Of a stretch of 64,000 nt of DNA, positions 9,398 to 19,199 are shown piece after piece. Numbering within the stretch: position 1 is the first letter of the stretch; every line of letters starts with the position of its first letter. Under the pieces are notes generated by a model, which was not told the origin of the DNA, did no database searches, and worked only from the letters and a program-made list of their open reading frames with translations. Both the position numbers and the translations under genes were made by a program. Source of the stretch: Effrenium voratum (lineage: Eukaryota; Sar; Dinophyceae; Suessiales; Symbiodiniaceae); contig CAUJNA010001635.1 of assembly GCA_963377175.1 (NCBI GenBank), positions 1 through 64,000 on the forward strand, read 5' to 3'.

Positions 9398-9893
9398 CTC
9401 TCTCTTTAGAGGGGGTTTCCCAAATGGATTCTATTCTACCTGACAGGCTCCTAGCACTCGTCCGTCCAGGAAACGACCTCGTCCTGCGAAGGATTCGAAA
9501 CCTAAAACGCTGCGTGCAGGCGTGTGGCTGCAATATAACGACCCCGAGATACGCGCCGCAATTTGGCTCCAGGTTGCATTTCAAGCGAGGTCACGCTTTG
9601 CCAAAGGAAACCCCTTTTCCCTTTTTTTCGGGACCCCTTTTTTGGCGACCCCTTGTTTTCTTTTTTTTTTTGGGTTTTTTTCTTAGCCCTGCAAAGGTTG
9701 GCTCGCTTGAAATGCAACCTGGAGCCAAATTGCGGCGCATATCTCGGGGTCGTTATATTGCAGCCACACGCCTGCATGCAGCGTTTTAGGTTTCGAATCC
9801 TTTGCAGGACGAGGTCGTTTCCTGGACGGACGAGTGCTAGGAGCCTGTCAGGTAGAATAGAATCCATTTGGGAAACCCCCTCTAAAGAGAGAG
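9398..9893. mobile_element. Fold-back element, copy 1 (192-bp inverted arms)
   Basis: The arms 9398-9589 and 9702-9893 are near-perfect reverse complements, beginning CTCTCTCTTTAGAGGGGGTT at the left tip. The centre is a poly-pyrimidine spacer with CCCTTTTTTTCGGG-like text. There is no coding capacity beyond shadows. The right tip sits inside the RT sequence of the minus-strand LINE and truncates it. No clear target-site duplication was found (GGTCCAC against TGAAGGC). The class is uncertain: a MITE-like DNA element or a palindromised retroelement terminus. Confidence 0.85.
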
Positions 9894-10792
9894 TGAAGGC
9901 AGTTACCCTGAGGTTCCTTAAAGATGTTGATGAGTGTTTGGCTAGGGTGCAGAGAATCCCTAAGGGCAGTGTGCAGCTTGACATATACGGCCTGATCGAT
10001 GATGCGATCAGCAGTGTTCGGTAATCCTAATGGCCGGAAGTCCTGCGTCAGCCTTAGAAATGAATACAAGCGCTTGAACCGGGGGGGGGCCTGCAGGTTA
10101 TTGCATTCATGTAACTGTTGGGTGAGGACGCGTAAAGCGGAAAGCGGCACGATAGGCAGCGCAAGGTAGTCCATCAAGACCCGGACACTGTCTGGCGACC
10201 GTACGACAGAATTCATCATGTCGTCTGGCTTGTATTCGGCTAGGAGAGTATCCCCGATCGTCCCAGAAGACCGGACTATCCTGCCAGAAAGCACGTATGG
10301 ATCGCATAGCTTCATCAACTGCAGCAGTATTATTGCATTGCAGCGATCCCAGACATGCGCCTGTCCAGGCGCCGCAGCAACCCGGGCCGTGTCGTGAACA
10401 AGGAGACGGCTAGCCTCGTAGGCATTGAGCAAAGCTTCAGCCGTTGCTCTAGGGAGAAGATATGCCTGGTTATTGCTACGGAGGGATGACAAGGTGAAGG
10501 GCAATGCAACAACAGAGCACAAGGCTTTGCATGGGTAGCATCTGACGAGGCATTGGCTGCTCACGCCACCACGTCCATACTGCGGCTTTGAAATCAGTAA
10601 GACAAGAGGATGATTGAACACGACGGATGAGCTTGGAGTATTGTTCATCTTGTGCTGCTCCACCAAGCCGATGAACAAGGCACTCAGTCGGCGCAGCTTG
10701 CGTAGGAGAGTCCCCAGGGGATGATGTAACGCTTGAGGCAACACGAAGAACCCCCCAGCGCACCAGGCTGGCTTGGTCGAGTGGCAGGCCAC
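9848..10792 (-). pseudogene. LINE reverse transcriptase, N-terminal part
   Basis: This is an open frame of 314 codons. Residues about 265-300 read FRPLGLPNTADRIIDQAVYV and then QTLINIFKEPQGN, the conserved blocks that precede palm motif A in non-LTR RTs. The catalytic motifs A and C (YxDD) are missing because the frame runs into the fold-back element: the last 15 or so residues are fold-back sequence. The N-terminal 250 residues contain the linker between endonuclease and RT. It reads on directly from the endonuclease ORF upstream, apart from a frameshift near 10.87 kb. Confidence 0.75.
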
Positions 10793-11590
10793 CGCGCGCG
10801 ACAGGCGACAGTAGCACTCGTTGTCGGGTGCCGAAAGAGTAGATGATCAAGTGTAGATCCAATTCCGCTACAGAAAAAATGTAACGATCCGCGGTGAGAC
10901 AAAGGAGAAATGGCCTACGAGTTCTTTCCAGGCAGAAGTGGCTGGCAGTTGGTTAAAGTCTCCACCGAGGACAATACTCGAGTCAGTGAGCGTCCCGAGG
11001 TGAGAGACAAGGCTCGAGCCAATTTCTTTTGTCCTTGCAGGACGGACGTATACATTTACGACTCGTTGTTGCGCACCGTGCTTTTCGTAGAGTGCGTCTT
11101 GGAGGAAACCAGGGATAACTTCAGTGTGTTCAATCTGCACCCACCCCAGGGGCGGGAGAATGCACACGCCACCGCTACCAACCTGGCCAGACGGAACATT
11201 GCTGACCGCAACATTGATGTGTGGGTGGGCGGTGGTAAGGATTGCGGGCTGGGCTTGCGTCCAATTGGTTTCTTGGAGCAGAGTGAACCCTTTAACACGC
11301 CCTACACCGATGTGCGCAAGCTTATCCTGGTGATTAGAAAGGGCAGCAAGGCTTGTGACATTCCACGTGCAAACGCGGAGATTGGAGGGGCACGCTTGTG
11401 TATACGGCCAGCCGCCGTTGGACAGCGAGAGCCCCCAGCCTGGCCCATGATTCGGCATGGTGTTGGAAAAGGCCCAGCCCTTGATACGCAGTTCTGAACT
11501 CAGCAGCCGTGAAATCAACAGGGAGATCGCAGAGGTAGAATGGCTTTGATCTGCGGAGCGTACCTCGATGTGATCTTCAGCCCCAATCAT
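10684..11590 (-). pseudogene. LINE AP-endonuclease (EEP) domain
   Basis: The 240-codon frame 11590-10868 shows the EEP signature in order: LRVCTWNVTSL (metal-site Asn), FTLLQETNW (catalytic Glu), GGVCILPP, RVVNVYVRP (Tyr block) and IVLGGDFNQLP (Asp/Asn). The C-terminal STLDHLLF block is in another frame (10902-10684), so a frameshift near 10.87 kb breaks the domain. In LINEs this enzyme nicks target DNA for target-primed reverse transcription. The first 60 residues are probably ORF1-linker sequence. Confidence 0.82.
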
Positions 11591-11839
11591 GGTTACAAAG
11601 AGGAACTCTCGTAACGTTCCCTAAATCACAGCCAGAGAAGGCTATGGAGGGAACGAGATTGCACACGAGAGCAATACACAAATGTTCCTGAGGTCCGGTC
11701 ATGTGCTGCAGGAACAGGGGCTGCAGTAGTGCGCAAGTACCACACCGTAGGAAGCCAACCAGAGGCGCAAGGAAGAGCAAGAAGGATGCAAGCAGCATCA
11801 ACGGCTTGCGCGGAGAAGGCTGCAATGTGGTAATGCAGG

Positions 11840-13257
11840 TCACATCCTGTGTTGGGCTGATACTTGTGTTCCTAGCGCACGACCAATGGCGGCAAGACAA
11901 TCATAATGTGTGATGTTGTCACCAAGCTGCCACGTGATGGCCCCCCTATGCGTATGCCCAAGACCACAGATGGCCGGAGTTTCTTGCATAGCCTGACTGG
12001 GACCATTAGCAGGGAGTAGACGGAGTAACAGGCCCTGTTCAAGCTGAGCGGCCGCCTGTATCAATGGCTGGGGCATGTCCTGTCGTCGCATAGTGGGCGC
12101 GCGTTTCTTGCGCAATTCTCAAGAAAACTACCAAATGGCAATGTGGCATAGTGGGACCAGTAGACACGCAGGCGGCGCCCAGGTGGGAAAGTAACGATGA
12201 CGCCGCATGGACGGTGGCAGAGTCGCCGCAATCACCTACAAGAAGGACGCAAGAGTTGGCAGCAGGCGCGGTTTGCTCCCATTGTCGCAACCAGAGACTA
12301 ATTCCAGTGAGGTTGGGTGATTCAGGGTCACACATGCCCAGGGTATCAAGGAGGCCTAGCAGCCCAAGCTGCGAAAAAACAGGCTCTTCACCTGCACATA
12401 AGGCCCGAAGGGTATGGTCAGTATGTGGAGAGCGCTGGGCGATATGCAGAATGCTAGGGTCCTGGGAAAGATACGCAAGGACAGAGTCAAGACAGGTTTG
12501 GGGTCAGCATAGATTGCAGAGGGCGCGGGAGCAGCGCCGAGGATCTTGGGCCTGACAGAAGGCAGGGCGCGCAACACATGCCAATAGTCTTCACTGCTAA
12601 AGGGGAGCCCCGCGGGAAAGGGATCAGCGCAGCAATGCCCCAACAGACTCTTGTCAAGGGAGCCTGTGACCTGTTGCCGAATATCAGCGTGTTTAGAGAG
12701 GAGAATGGAAGGAGAGCATGGCCGCCAGATTTGCGGTTCAACTTCTCCGCTCTTGAGACGGCCGAGGTAGTGCTTACCTCCTAAGGCAGTAACGACAGCA
12801 CTGGGCTTGAAGTAGTTTCCTATAAGGTCATGCATGAGCCGATCAGGGATAGTGACATCATGCATAGAATCTTCTCCGAAACTAGTAAGCTCAGCATCAA
12901 CTACCTTTTCGGCAAGCAAGGGAAGCCTGAAAGGAAGCGCAAGGCGCGGGTGGCAAGAACAGCAGCAGCTCCCACTGGGAGCTGCGTGACTGGAGCGCCC
13001 CATTGAATGATAGCCTGAAGAGCACGAACGGCGTTAGATGGAAGAAATTCAGCCCACGGGAGATCAGGCCAGCCCTGTTCGCCACATTGCTCATGAAAGG
13101 CCCCAACACTTCCAAAATACGCAACATGGGACAGGAGGTGCCGAGGGTGATATGCGCTAGTGGTGAATCTGATATGTTCACATGGCGTAATCCCCCTGGT
13201 TCTCAGCCATGGTGGCATGGGGGGGGTAGTTGGCTTGTGCCTGGGTTTGGGCAACAT
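11840..13257 (-). pseudogene. LINE inter-domain region, frameshifted
   Basis: Overlapping minus-strand frames (13257-12901, 13003-12356, 12335-12039, 12115-11840) hand over to each other between ORF1 and the endonuclease. Text such as DRLMHDLIGNYFKPSAVVTA and YWHVLRALPSVRPKILGA looks like protein rather than chance. I recognise no domain. Confidence 0.45.
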
Positions 13258-13529
13258 CTGCCACGGATCGGCGTATTACTGACAAAGAAGTACCTATTCC
13301 TAGAGACAGCAGACCAAGTGGCAGTATTGATACGATGGATAAACCCACGCATTGGTATCGCTCTGGCATGCGTGGCTGCCATGGCTAAGGTAGCTGACAA
13401 CATTGGAATTTCGTCTATCTCCATAGATTCGAAGACTGAAAGGGTTGTTAGTATCAGCATTAAAGCCATTCCGAATGGGCAAGCAGAGATCAAGTGATGA
13501 GGTATCAAAGGTCTTAGGAATCGCAGTAA

Positions 13530-14216
13530 CTAGGTTCCAGTCACGAGAGAGATTCCCAATACGTATACGATCATCCGATGTCTGTTGAATCCGAAAGCAA
13601 CCGTATGATGCGTCCTCTTACCAACTTTCACCAGGCCAACATGGCAAGCATGTCTGATATGCTTGGTGAGATGAGGGTAGTACTCGGAGATTCCCCTTGC
13701 GAGAACCGGCACAGCTGAATAATTGCTATAATGTTGGAGGCAAAATGTGGGAATGTGTGCATTGACAAGTTTAATAAGGGGCCCAAAGTGTTTGCCAAGT
13801 ACTATAGCCAGACAACAGGGATTTTGTTGTCGGTACTTAATGGCAAAATTCACATCTTGGGCGTGCGTAGTGAGGATCCAAAAGTTATTGGGAAGTTTAC
13901 CTCTGATAGAGCTGGGCGTGGCGGCAAAGACAAATACATGGTCAATTGAGAGCACCTTTGGATGGGAAGAAATGCATTTGAGTGCCTCTCGAAGAGCCTC
14001 TTCTTTAGTGTCATCAGTCCAATGCTCATATTCAAGGGACAAGGATTGACAAAATGCCGTCTGCCATTCATCATCATCAAGGCTGACTTCTGTAGGAGCA
14101 TCCATTGGATCTTCACTTCTGTTGCAAAGACCACTCACTTGATTTCTAGGCTCAGCAGCGCACGAAGCAACATCTGAATCCAAATCAGTATGTGCAATTT
14201 TGTGAATCTTCAACAT
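13530..14216 (-). pseudogene. LINE ORF1 fragment (228 codons)
   Basis: The frame contains DDDEWQTAFCQSLSLEYEHW, homologous to DLCEDEWQSIFEEPLALQFE of the 5' LINE copy at 1-767. Further on, LPNNFWILTTHAQDVNFAIK and HIRHACHVGLVKVGKR look like a folded domain. The upstream part of ORF1 (14.8-14.2 kb, with IPVPDSDDE) is in other frames. No standard CCHC knuckle is visible. Confidence 0.55.
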
Positions 14217-15252
14217 TCATTCCCGTAGTTTCCTTGGCTTTGGGCAGAGCCTGATCATGGCGGGCAAAGGTGTGTCCCACAATATGAAGTCTTTTGGGTG
14301 ATCGTAGATCCTGGCACGGAACCAATAAGCTCATCATCACTGTCTGGCACTGGTATGGCAACGCCAGAAGAAGCAGGCAGGGTACTGGGAGCACCACTAA
14401 CCTGCTTCACTGTCGGCATGAGATGTCTTGATTTGCTCCTTGGGAAGGTGCAATGCAGTTGAAGGCTTTCGGATCTGATGAGTCTTATCAAATGCCTCAC
14501 CCTTCTTTTTTTGCCAATTAGGGACCTTATTCACTGAAGACTTCATCCGTGCTTTGGCAAGAGCAGGAGCGGCGTAGGCTGCTGAATCACTCTTGCCGGA
14601 TCCGTGCTCAGCCTTGGGATTCTTGAGACAATGCTTCTGCACAGGTCTACCTCTGAGGGCCCTCCTTGTGTGTTCATATCTCAGGTGGAGATGTCCCGAA
14701 GGGAAGCAAAATGGGAACACAAGCCTGACCTTACCTAGGTGGGCGCCCACACTAGGCGAGGAGTAGGCCAAAGTTAGGGGACCTTGGCAAAAGCACACAC
14801 CCAGGCGAATTGGGGCTCAACCCAGGCCGAAAAAAAGGGGGATTAGCCAGGGGGCCCAAAAACCCAACCCCTACCTAGGCAGGTGGGGCCCACACTAGGC
14901 AGAGAAGGGATCACAGCAACACTCGGAAGCGGGGCTCCCACTGGTAATGGAATCCAAACACAACAAAGATCAACTCAACCAAGGGGAGCGGGGCTCCCAC
15001 TTGGAAGAAATTGAATGAGTTACTTGGTTGTCACACAGGCTGGGCACACGTCTGCGCACAGCAAGTCAACGCACTCAAGGGCAAGCAATGTTCCTAAGGA
15101 TACTACCAAAAAAGGAACAACCTACGGGCCTACCCAAAAAGAGCAAAAAACAACCCCCTATTTAGCCGCACCTGTTACTCTTTGAACCTCCGCGTTCAGT
15201 GCCAGTGGGCCTTCCACCCAGCACCTACTAACTTCTTGGGTTCGCCAAGCAA
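14217..15252 (-). other. 5' leader and broken ORF1 start of the LINE
   Basis: About 14217-14500 and 14397-14798 (minus) hold frameshifted ORF1 N-terminal text rich in Lys and Ser (NWQKKKGEAFDKTHQIRK). About 14800-15252 is leader with blocks of CCCAGGCGAATTGGGGC type and the same promoter-proximal text as 1190-1357. Confidence 0.5.
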
Positions 15253-15635
15253 CTTGAGCCGACACGGCCTTGAGCCAAATGGCTTGAGCCAAGATGGCTA
15301 CGGGTCGGGTCGTACCTCGGGCTCGCGCCGCACGTCGTCGTGCACCTCGGGCTCGGGTTTTGGGCTTTGGTGCTGCCTTGAGCCTGCCTTGGGCATGGGT
15401 GCTGCTTGGGTGCTGTCTTGGATGCTGCTTGGTCATGGCTGCTGCCTTGGGCTTGGGCTTGAATTGGCTTTGCATGGGCGGCGATGATGGGAAATCTCAT
15501 TCTGGGCCGGAAGGGATTTCGTGGCTCTGTCGGCAGGTCTGGGATCATTTTTTTGCTCTTCGGCTGCGGCTTGGGCTTGTTCTTGCTGCCCGGGGGCCTG
15601 CCTCTTGGCCTTGGCGCCGGTTGCGCTTTCTTCAT
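15228..15635 (-). CDS. AT-hook protein of the Polinton-like virus, truncated by the LINE
   Basis: The frame starts MKKAQPAPRPRGRPPGSKNK; the RPRGRPPGSKNK core is an AT-hook, which binds the minor groove of AT-rich DNA. The following about 80 residues are Lys/Pro/Gln-rich. It lies on the same strand as, and directly after, the penton-like gene, with about 25 bases between them. From 15303 the frame is LINE spliced-leader sequence, so the viral C-terminus was lost when the LINE inserted. Small basic AT-hook proteins are common in algal dsDNA viruses. The exact role is unknown. Confidence 0.5.
   Translation of the reverse strand: MKKAQPAPRPRGRPPGSKNKPKPQPKSKKMIPDLPTEPRNPFRPRMRFPIIAAHAKPIQAQAQGSSHDQAASKTAPKQHPCPRQAQGSTKAQNPSPRCTTTCGASPRYDPTRSHLGSSHLAQGRVGSSCLANPRS
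15253..15303 (-). other. DinoSL relic: Dinoflagellate spliced leader relics, second LINE copy
   Basis: The minus strand 15303-15283 matches DinoSL with one substitution (CCATCTTGG for CCATTTTGG). It is followed by a shorter relic at 15282-15269 (one T lost) and a third at 15267-15253. The arrangement is the same as at 1358-1409, so the two LINE copies descend from one SL-tagged, already tandem lineage. Confidence 0.9.
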
Positions 15636-15660
15636 CGGGTTTTTAATAGGAAATATTGTT

Positions 15661-16315
15661 TTAAAAGATTTTCGGGGGTTTAGACGTGATCCAAAAACAG
15701 CACGAATGACAAGGACGAGCCCCTAGTCGGACGACTTGCCCTTCCAGGTCGGTCAGCCGGAAGCGCAGGTGTCTCAGGGTGACGGGGCCCTCACGGCCAT
15801 GAAGTGCCCGTCGTCGGAGCCAGTCTCCACGATGGCCCAGATTGCCCAGCACGCGGCTGGCGTGCAGGTAGACCTCGCTGTATGCCATCCGAACGAACTC
15901 GAAGACCTGCTGCCCGCCAGAGACGAAGCTTGGCTGGGGTAGTCCACCGCGTCGGGGAATTGCTGCAGCTCCAGGTCGTTCAGGAAGTCAGCCAGTTGCC
16001 ATCGTAGGCGACGCTCAGGCTGTTCGTGGTCTCACTGTAGGTGGCGGTGGCGAAGTTGGAGCTGATTCAGGCGGCCAGCCGGGCGCCCGTGTAGGCAATC
16101 TCGGGCAGCAGCGCCCAGTTCAGCATGCCGAGCGCTGCGTCGACCCAGTAGAGGTAACGACCTCGGTCAGTGGAGAGGAAGCTATCCGCGATTCTGATCT
16201 TGTAGACGGCCAGCCTGGCGTCGCTCCGTAGGTGCAGGGACTCTCCCAGGTCGACCTCGAAGTCGCTGTCTGAGCCGGCCACCCTCTTGCGGCTGTCCAC
16301 GTAGATGGTCGTCAT
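15661..16315 (-). pseudogene. Penton-like minor capsid protein of the Polinton-like virus
   Basis: The start MTTIYVDSRKRVAGSDSDFE at 16315 matches the N-terminal pattern (Y-V/I-D-S-R-x-R ... SDF) of minor capsid/penton-type proteins in Polinton-like and nucleocytoplasmic viruses. The first frame stops at 16067. Other frames continue with AYSEVYLHASRVLGNL and end with LRHLRFRLTDLEGQVVRL, which fits the C-terminal strand pattern (FxLTDxxGxxV) of the same proteins. At least two frameshifts make it a pseudogene. It follows the packaging ATPase on the same strand. A second copy of only its N-terminus is at 22502-22588. Confidence 0.62.
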
Positions 16316-16511
16316 CCTTTTCTTTAGGAAGCCCCCCGTTCGAATGATGGGGGGCTGGACGGCTGCGACGGAAGTGCAGCAGGCGATGTTCTCACACTTC
16401 GCGTTGATAGTGGAGCTGGCGAACTTCTGGCCCACGAAGCTGAGCGCCGCTCCCATCGGCGTCTTTCTCGAGTGCAAAACGCTTTTCGAAGCGCTTGTAG
16501 AACATTTCGGT

Positions 16512-17153
16512 TTAGGGTTCCCGGGTCGCCTGCTCATAGATCCTGTGCAGCTTGTCCTTCGGCAGCATGACGGCGTCCAGCTCGTGCTGGTTGCGCAGCC
16601 TCCAGCAGCAGAGGAATTGCTGATTGACCCGCACGGCTGCGCTGATGAGCTTCAGCTTCTGGGAGCTCACCCAGGTGCTGATTTGCATGTGCCGGCCTCG
16701 GATGAAGAGCGTGTCAAGGGCGCCGTGGGGCTTGTGGAGCTGCGGGCTATTGGCGTAGTTGTCCAGGATAATCAGCACCTGGTACAGCTTCTTCATCTCC
16801 AAATTCTTTGACGTCTCGGTGATCTTGCGCTGCCTCTGGATGATGCCCCGCAGCGCCGCCTCGTCCCACTCGTCGTAGTAGGCCTGCTCGCGCTCCGTGT
16901 TCGCCCCAACGTCCTGCTCGATGTACTTCTTGACGGGGATCCAGCCGTCATCTATGTTTATGGAGGGGCTGAAGATGTAGATTTTCTCAAAGACGCCACG
17001 AGACTGCTCCAGAATCATGCTGATCAGCGCCACGGTCTTGCCTGATTTGGAAGGTCCGAGGAAGATGCCGGCGCACGGAACCAGGCGCACCACGAAATCC
17101 GAGGGCTGCTTACTCGTGTACTCGGTCGTGGGAAAAGGCTTGATCTTCCCCAT
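16512..17153 (-). pseudogene. A32-type packaging ATPase, left copy
   Basis: The conserved start MGKIKPFPTTEYTSK is shared with the right copy. Walker A is GIFLGPSKSGKT (residues about 35-46). The Walker B region reads LYQVLIILDNYA; the acidic pair expected after the hydrophobic strand is D-N here and D-D in the right copy. A downstream STWVSSQKLKLIS...VRVNQ block is the sensor/arginine region. The C-terminus after ATREP is deleted (about 10 residues present in the right copy), which creates the stop at 16512. The family powers genome packaging into the capsid. It is transcribed away from the Dam gene, 122 bp apart. Confidence 0.8.
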
Positions 17154-17275
17154 TCGTCCTTTTGCGTTACTTCCCAAATTCGAAGCCGGGAAGCCGGGCA
17201 GCGAGACCGGGGGAGAGGCAGGATTTACAGCATCACTGTCAGAGTTTTGTGGGAGACGTGTCCCCCTGAAGTTAA
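17154..17275. promoter_or_regulatory. Divergent promoter interval between viral ATPase and Dam genes
   Basis: These 122 bp separate the start codons of two divergent viral genes and must hold both promoters. The ATPase-proximal text TTTGCGTTACTTCCCAAATT is conserved in the inverted copy (21700-21729, with one or two changes), while the middle is not. No TATA-like box common to both copies stands out. Confidence 0.45.
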
Positions 17276-18003
17276 ATGAAGCTAAAGTACATGGGAAGCA
17301 AATCCTGGCTGGCTCCTCGCATGGACCGGCTGCTGTGCGACGTCAGGGTGCTGCACTCGCCCTTCTTCGGTTCCGGAAAGCTGGAGTACTACCTTGCAGC
17401 CCGGCGTGGCGTCGACGCCTTCGAGCCCGTCGTCTTCCTGCGCTCCTTGCTGCGCCTGGTGGGGCGCAAGGTGGACAGGCGCGCGCTTCTACTTCAGGCG
17501 CCTCCTGCCGGGCTGCCTGCTCATACACCCTGCTGCGCAACAGCTTCTCGGGAAAGTGAGGCTCCTTCGCACAGCAGCGGCCACTGGCACTGAGCAGCGT
17601 GCGGCGTCTGCATCGGCCACCGTCCAACGTGGTCGTGCGACATCAGGACGCGCTGGCCTATCTGCGCGCTCTGCCCTGCCTGGCGCCCCGGCAGTGCATC
17701 TATGCCGACCCTCCCTACATCTTCTCCGGTCGCAGTATGAACCACTATGGCGCGAAGGGGCGGGGGCACGACCTGGCCTTCCACTCGAAGCTCCGAGACG
17801 CGCTCTTCGCAAGCGGCCTGCCCTTCGTCGTGAGCATCAACGACGTGCCTGAGGCGCGAGAGCTCTACAGCAGGGCCGACTCCATTACAAGCCTCAGCTC
17901 GGGCAAGAACAGTTCCAAGCCCGAGCTGCTGGTGTTGCGTCGGGGCAATCCTGTTGCGGGCGCAGGATTGAGTGGAGCAATCCTGTTGTCAACGCAGGAT
18001 TGA
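17276..18003 (+). pseudogene. Dam-type (D12) adenine-N6 DNA methylase, left copy
   Basis: It starts MKLKYMGSK, the usual Dam N-terminus (YxGSK). The SAM-binding motif SPFFGSGKLEYYLA follows at residues 25-40. Frames then shift near 17430 and 17550. From 17599 the frame has the catalytic motif IYADPPYIFSGRSMNHYGA (DPPY), then PFVVSINDVPEARELYSRAD and the end SSGKNSSKPELLVL. All family motifs are present but in three frames, so it is a pseudogene. Viral Dam enzymes methylate adenine in short palindromes such as GATC, as self-protection or in gene control. The stop lies inside a hairpin array. Confidence 0.82.
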
Positions 18004-18034
18004 GTGGAGCAATCCTGTGCTAGCAACAGGATTG
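17946..18034. repeat. Array of three 25-nt hairpins at the 3' end of the viral methylase
   Basis: Perfect or near-perfect hairpins CAATCCTG...CAGGATTG begin at 17946, 17978 and 18010, exactly 32 bp apart, with 7-bp spacers AGTGGAG. The stop codon of the Dam frame (TGA, 18001-18003) is in the second hairpin. A fivefold version follows a copy of the same gene end at 44140-44292. A role as transcript 3'-end signal is inference. Confidence 0.88.
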
Positions 18035-18301
18035 TCGGCCCGCGCCAGGCCCGCACCAGGCCCGCACCAGGGTTTTTCGGGCTGAAAACCAACTCCGTCA
18101 GCGACGCATGGCTACAGCGAATTGACGTGATACCACCCCTGACCTGCGCACATTCAGCACGTGCTCGGCTACCAGGACATGAATTGAGGGAAAACATCCT
18201 TCAATTCACATGGTCCAGGTCGTGATACCTATAGCCGACCTGCGCACGTATAGCAAGGCATGCAGAAACTATGCATGGCGTGCATGGTTTCATATATCCG
18301 A

Positions 18302-18370
18302 GCGAAGTCGGAATTCCGACCTCGGTGGGAGAGCGAAGTCGGAATTCCGACCTCGGTGGAAAGAATTCCG
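18302..18370. repeat. EcoRI-centred palindromic repeats
   Basis: Two copies of GAAGTCGGAATTCCGACCTC separated by GGTGGGAGAGC, with a third, broken copy (AAAGAATTCCGGCCTCG). The same unit is at 8833-8895, and its degenerate edge is at 22587. Confidence 0.85.
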
Positions 18371-18517
18371 GCCTCGCTTTTGGACCGAAGCCGCGGAGCC
18401 GGCCTCGCTTCGGAAGATTACGAAAGCTTGTGTCACGGGGTGACACGGACCGTGGGACACCTCGAATCGCGGTCGGTGACAAGCGGTGACAACCTCGGCC
18501 GGCTGCTTTCTCCAGAA

Positions 18518-18660
18518 CTCCCTTGTCTCAGTGGTTAAAGCGTTGTCTCTGCAGCACCCTGGTCTCAGGCTCGAATCCCGCCACATCGGAAAAACGTTCA
18601 GCCGGATGAAGAATTTGGCTTTTTTGCAGGGTTTTTTGACCCAAAATCGAAAATAATTAG
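18518..18660 (+). mobile_element. tRNA-related SINE
   Basis: The A-box-like TGTCTCAGTGGTTAAAGCG and B box GGCTCGAATCCCGCC lie 39 bp apart, as in tRNA-derived promoters. A T-rich body with TTTTTTGCAGGGTTTTTTGA follows. The inferred anticodon arm does not pair, so this is not a tRNA. No target-site duplication was found. Confidence 0.6.
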
Positions 18661-18749
18661 GGTGGCATGGTGGCCAAGGCAGCGGCTGCCGAAGCGCTTC
18701 TTGGAGCGGCTGCGGGCGCTCGAGGCGCTGCGCCACCCGGGCGCCGCGC

Positions 18750-19034
18750 ATGGAGGCCGAGCGCCCCAAACAGAGGAGGTGGAACGAGATGGACGACCCG
18801 GTGCAGCACTGCCTGGCGGGCAACTCCCTGCTGCTCACGGGCCTGCCGGGCACCGGAAAGACGCACCTGGCCCGGGCGATCGTGGCGAGCACGGCGACGG
18901 CCTCGAGCGTCGCCACCGCCCTGCTCAGCTACTACACCATCGCGCAGGTGGACGGTTTGCTGACCGGCAAGCTCGGAGTCACGGAGGCAGCCTCGGCGCT
19001 GGATTCCGACGGAGTCTGCTCAGAACAACCCTGA
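18750..19034 (+). pseudogene. Helicase P-loop fragment fused to viral fibre repeat
   Basis: Residues 10-50 read CLAGNSLLLTGLPGTGKTHL, a Walker A block typical of SF1-type viral helicases. From residue about 52 the text becomes VATALLSYYTIAQVDGLLTG, the coiled-coil repeat (YYTxxxVDxLLxxK) of viral and phage fibre shafts. No helicase motif beyond Walker A exists. The frame is therefore a chimera created by rearrangement of the virus. It ends at 19034 next to a SINE-like T-rich stretch. Confidence 0.55.
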
Positions 19035-19199
19035 AAAACCAGTATTTTTCCTAGAAGACTAGTCGAGGGTCCTGCCTCGGAGGCGCCAGGAAGTCGTCCA
19101 GCTGCCTCACAGCTGCCGGCCCCGTCTTGTCAGTCGGCCCGCCGCGTTGCCGCTGCCCTGCAGCGCCGGCAGCGCAGCTTCAGCAGGGTCTCCCGGCCT

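Larger units (their letters stand above)
9894..15303 (-). mobile_element. DinoSL-capped LINE (non-LTR retrotransposon), 5' complete, 3' truncated
   Basis: Read on the minus strand from 15303: spliced-leader relics, a leader, ORF1 remnants (14.8-11.8 kb), an exonuclease-endonuclease-phosphatase domain (11.6-10.7 kb) and the N-terminal part of an RT that stops at the fold-back element at 9893. Gene order and domain types are those of an APE-type LINE. Multiple frameshifts make it non-autonomous. A second copy of its 5' end occupies 1-1409. The 3' UTR and tail are absent. The left end is set by the fold-back element, the right end by the SL relics. Confidence 0.78.

Noticed and set aside
9500..9870. 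tRNA B-box-like GGTTTCGAATCC inside the fold-back
   Set aside because: It has one extra base compared with the B-box consensus and no A box at the right distance.
17946..18034. CRISPR-like array (25-nt repeats at 32-bp spacing); the five-unit array at 44140-44292 has the same form
   Set aside because: The repeats are palindromes with variable loops and 7-bp near-constant spacers, and the host is a eukaryote. It is a hairpin array, not CRISPR.
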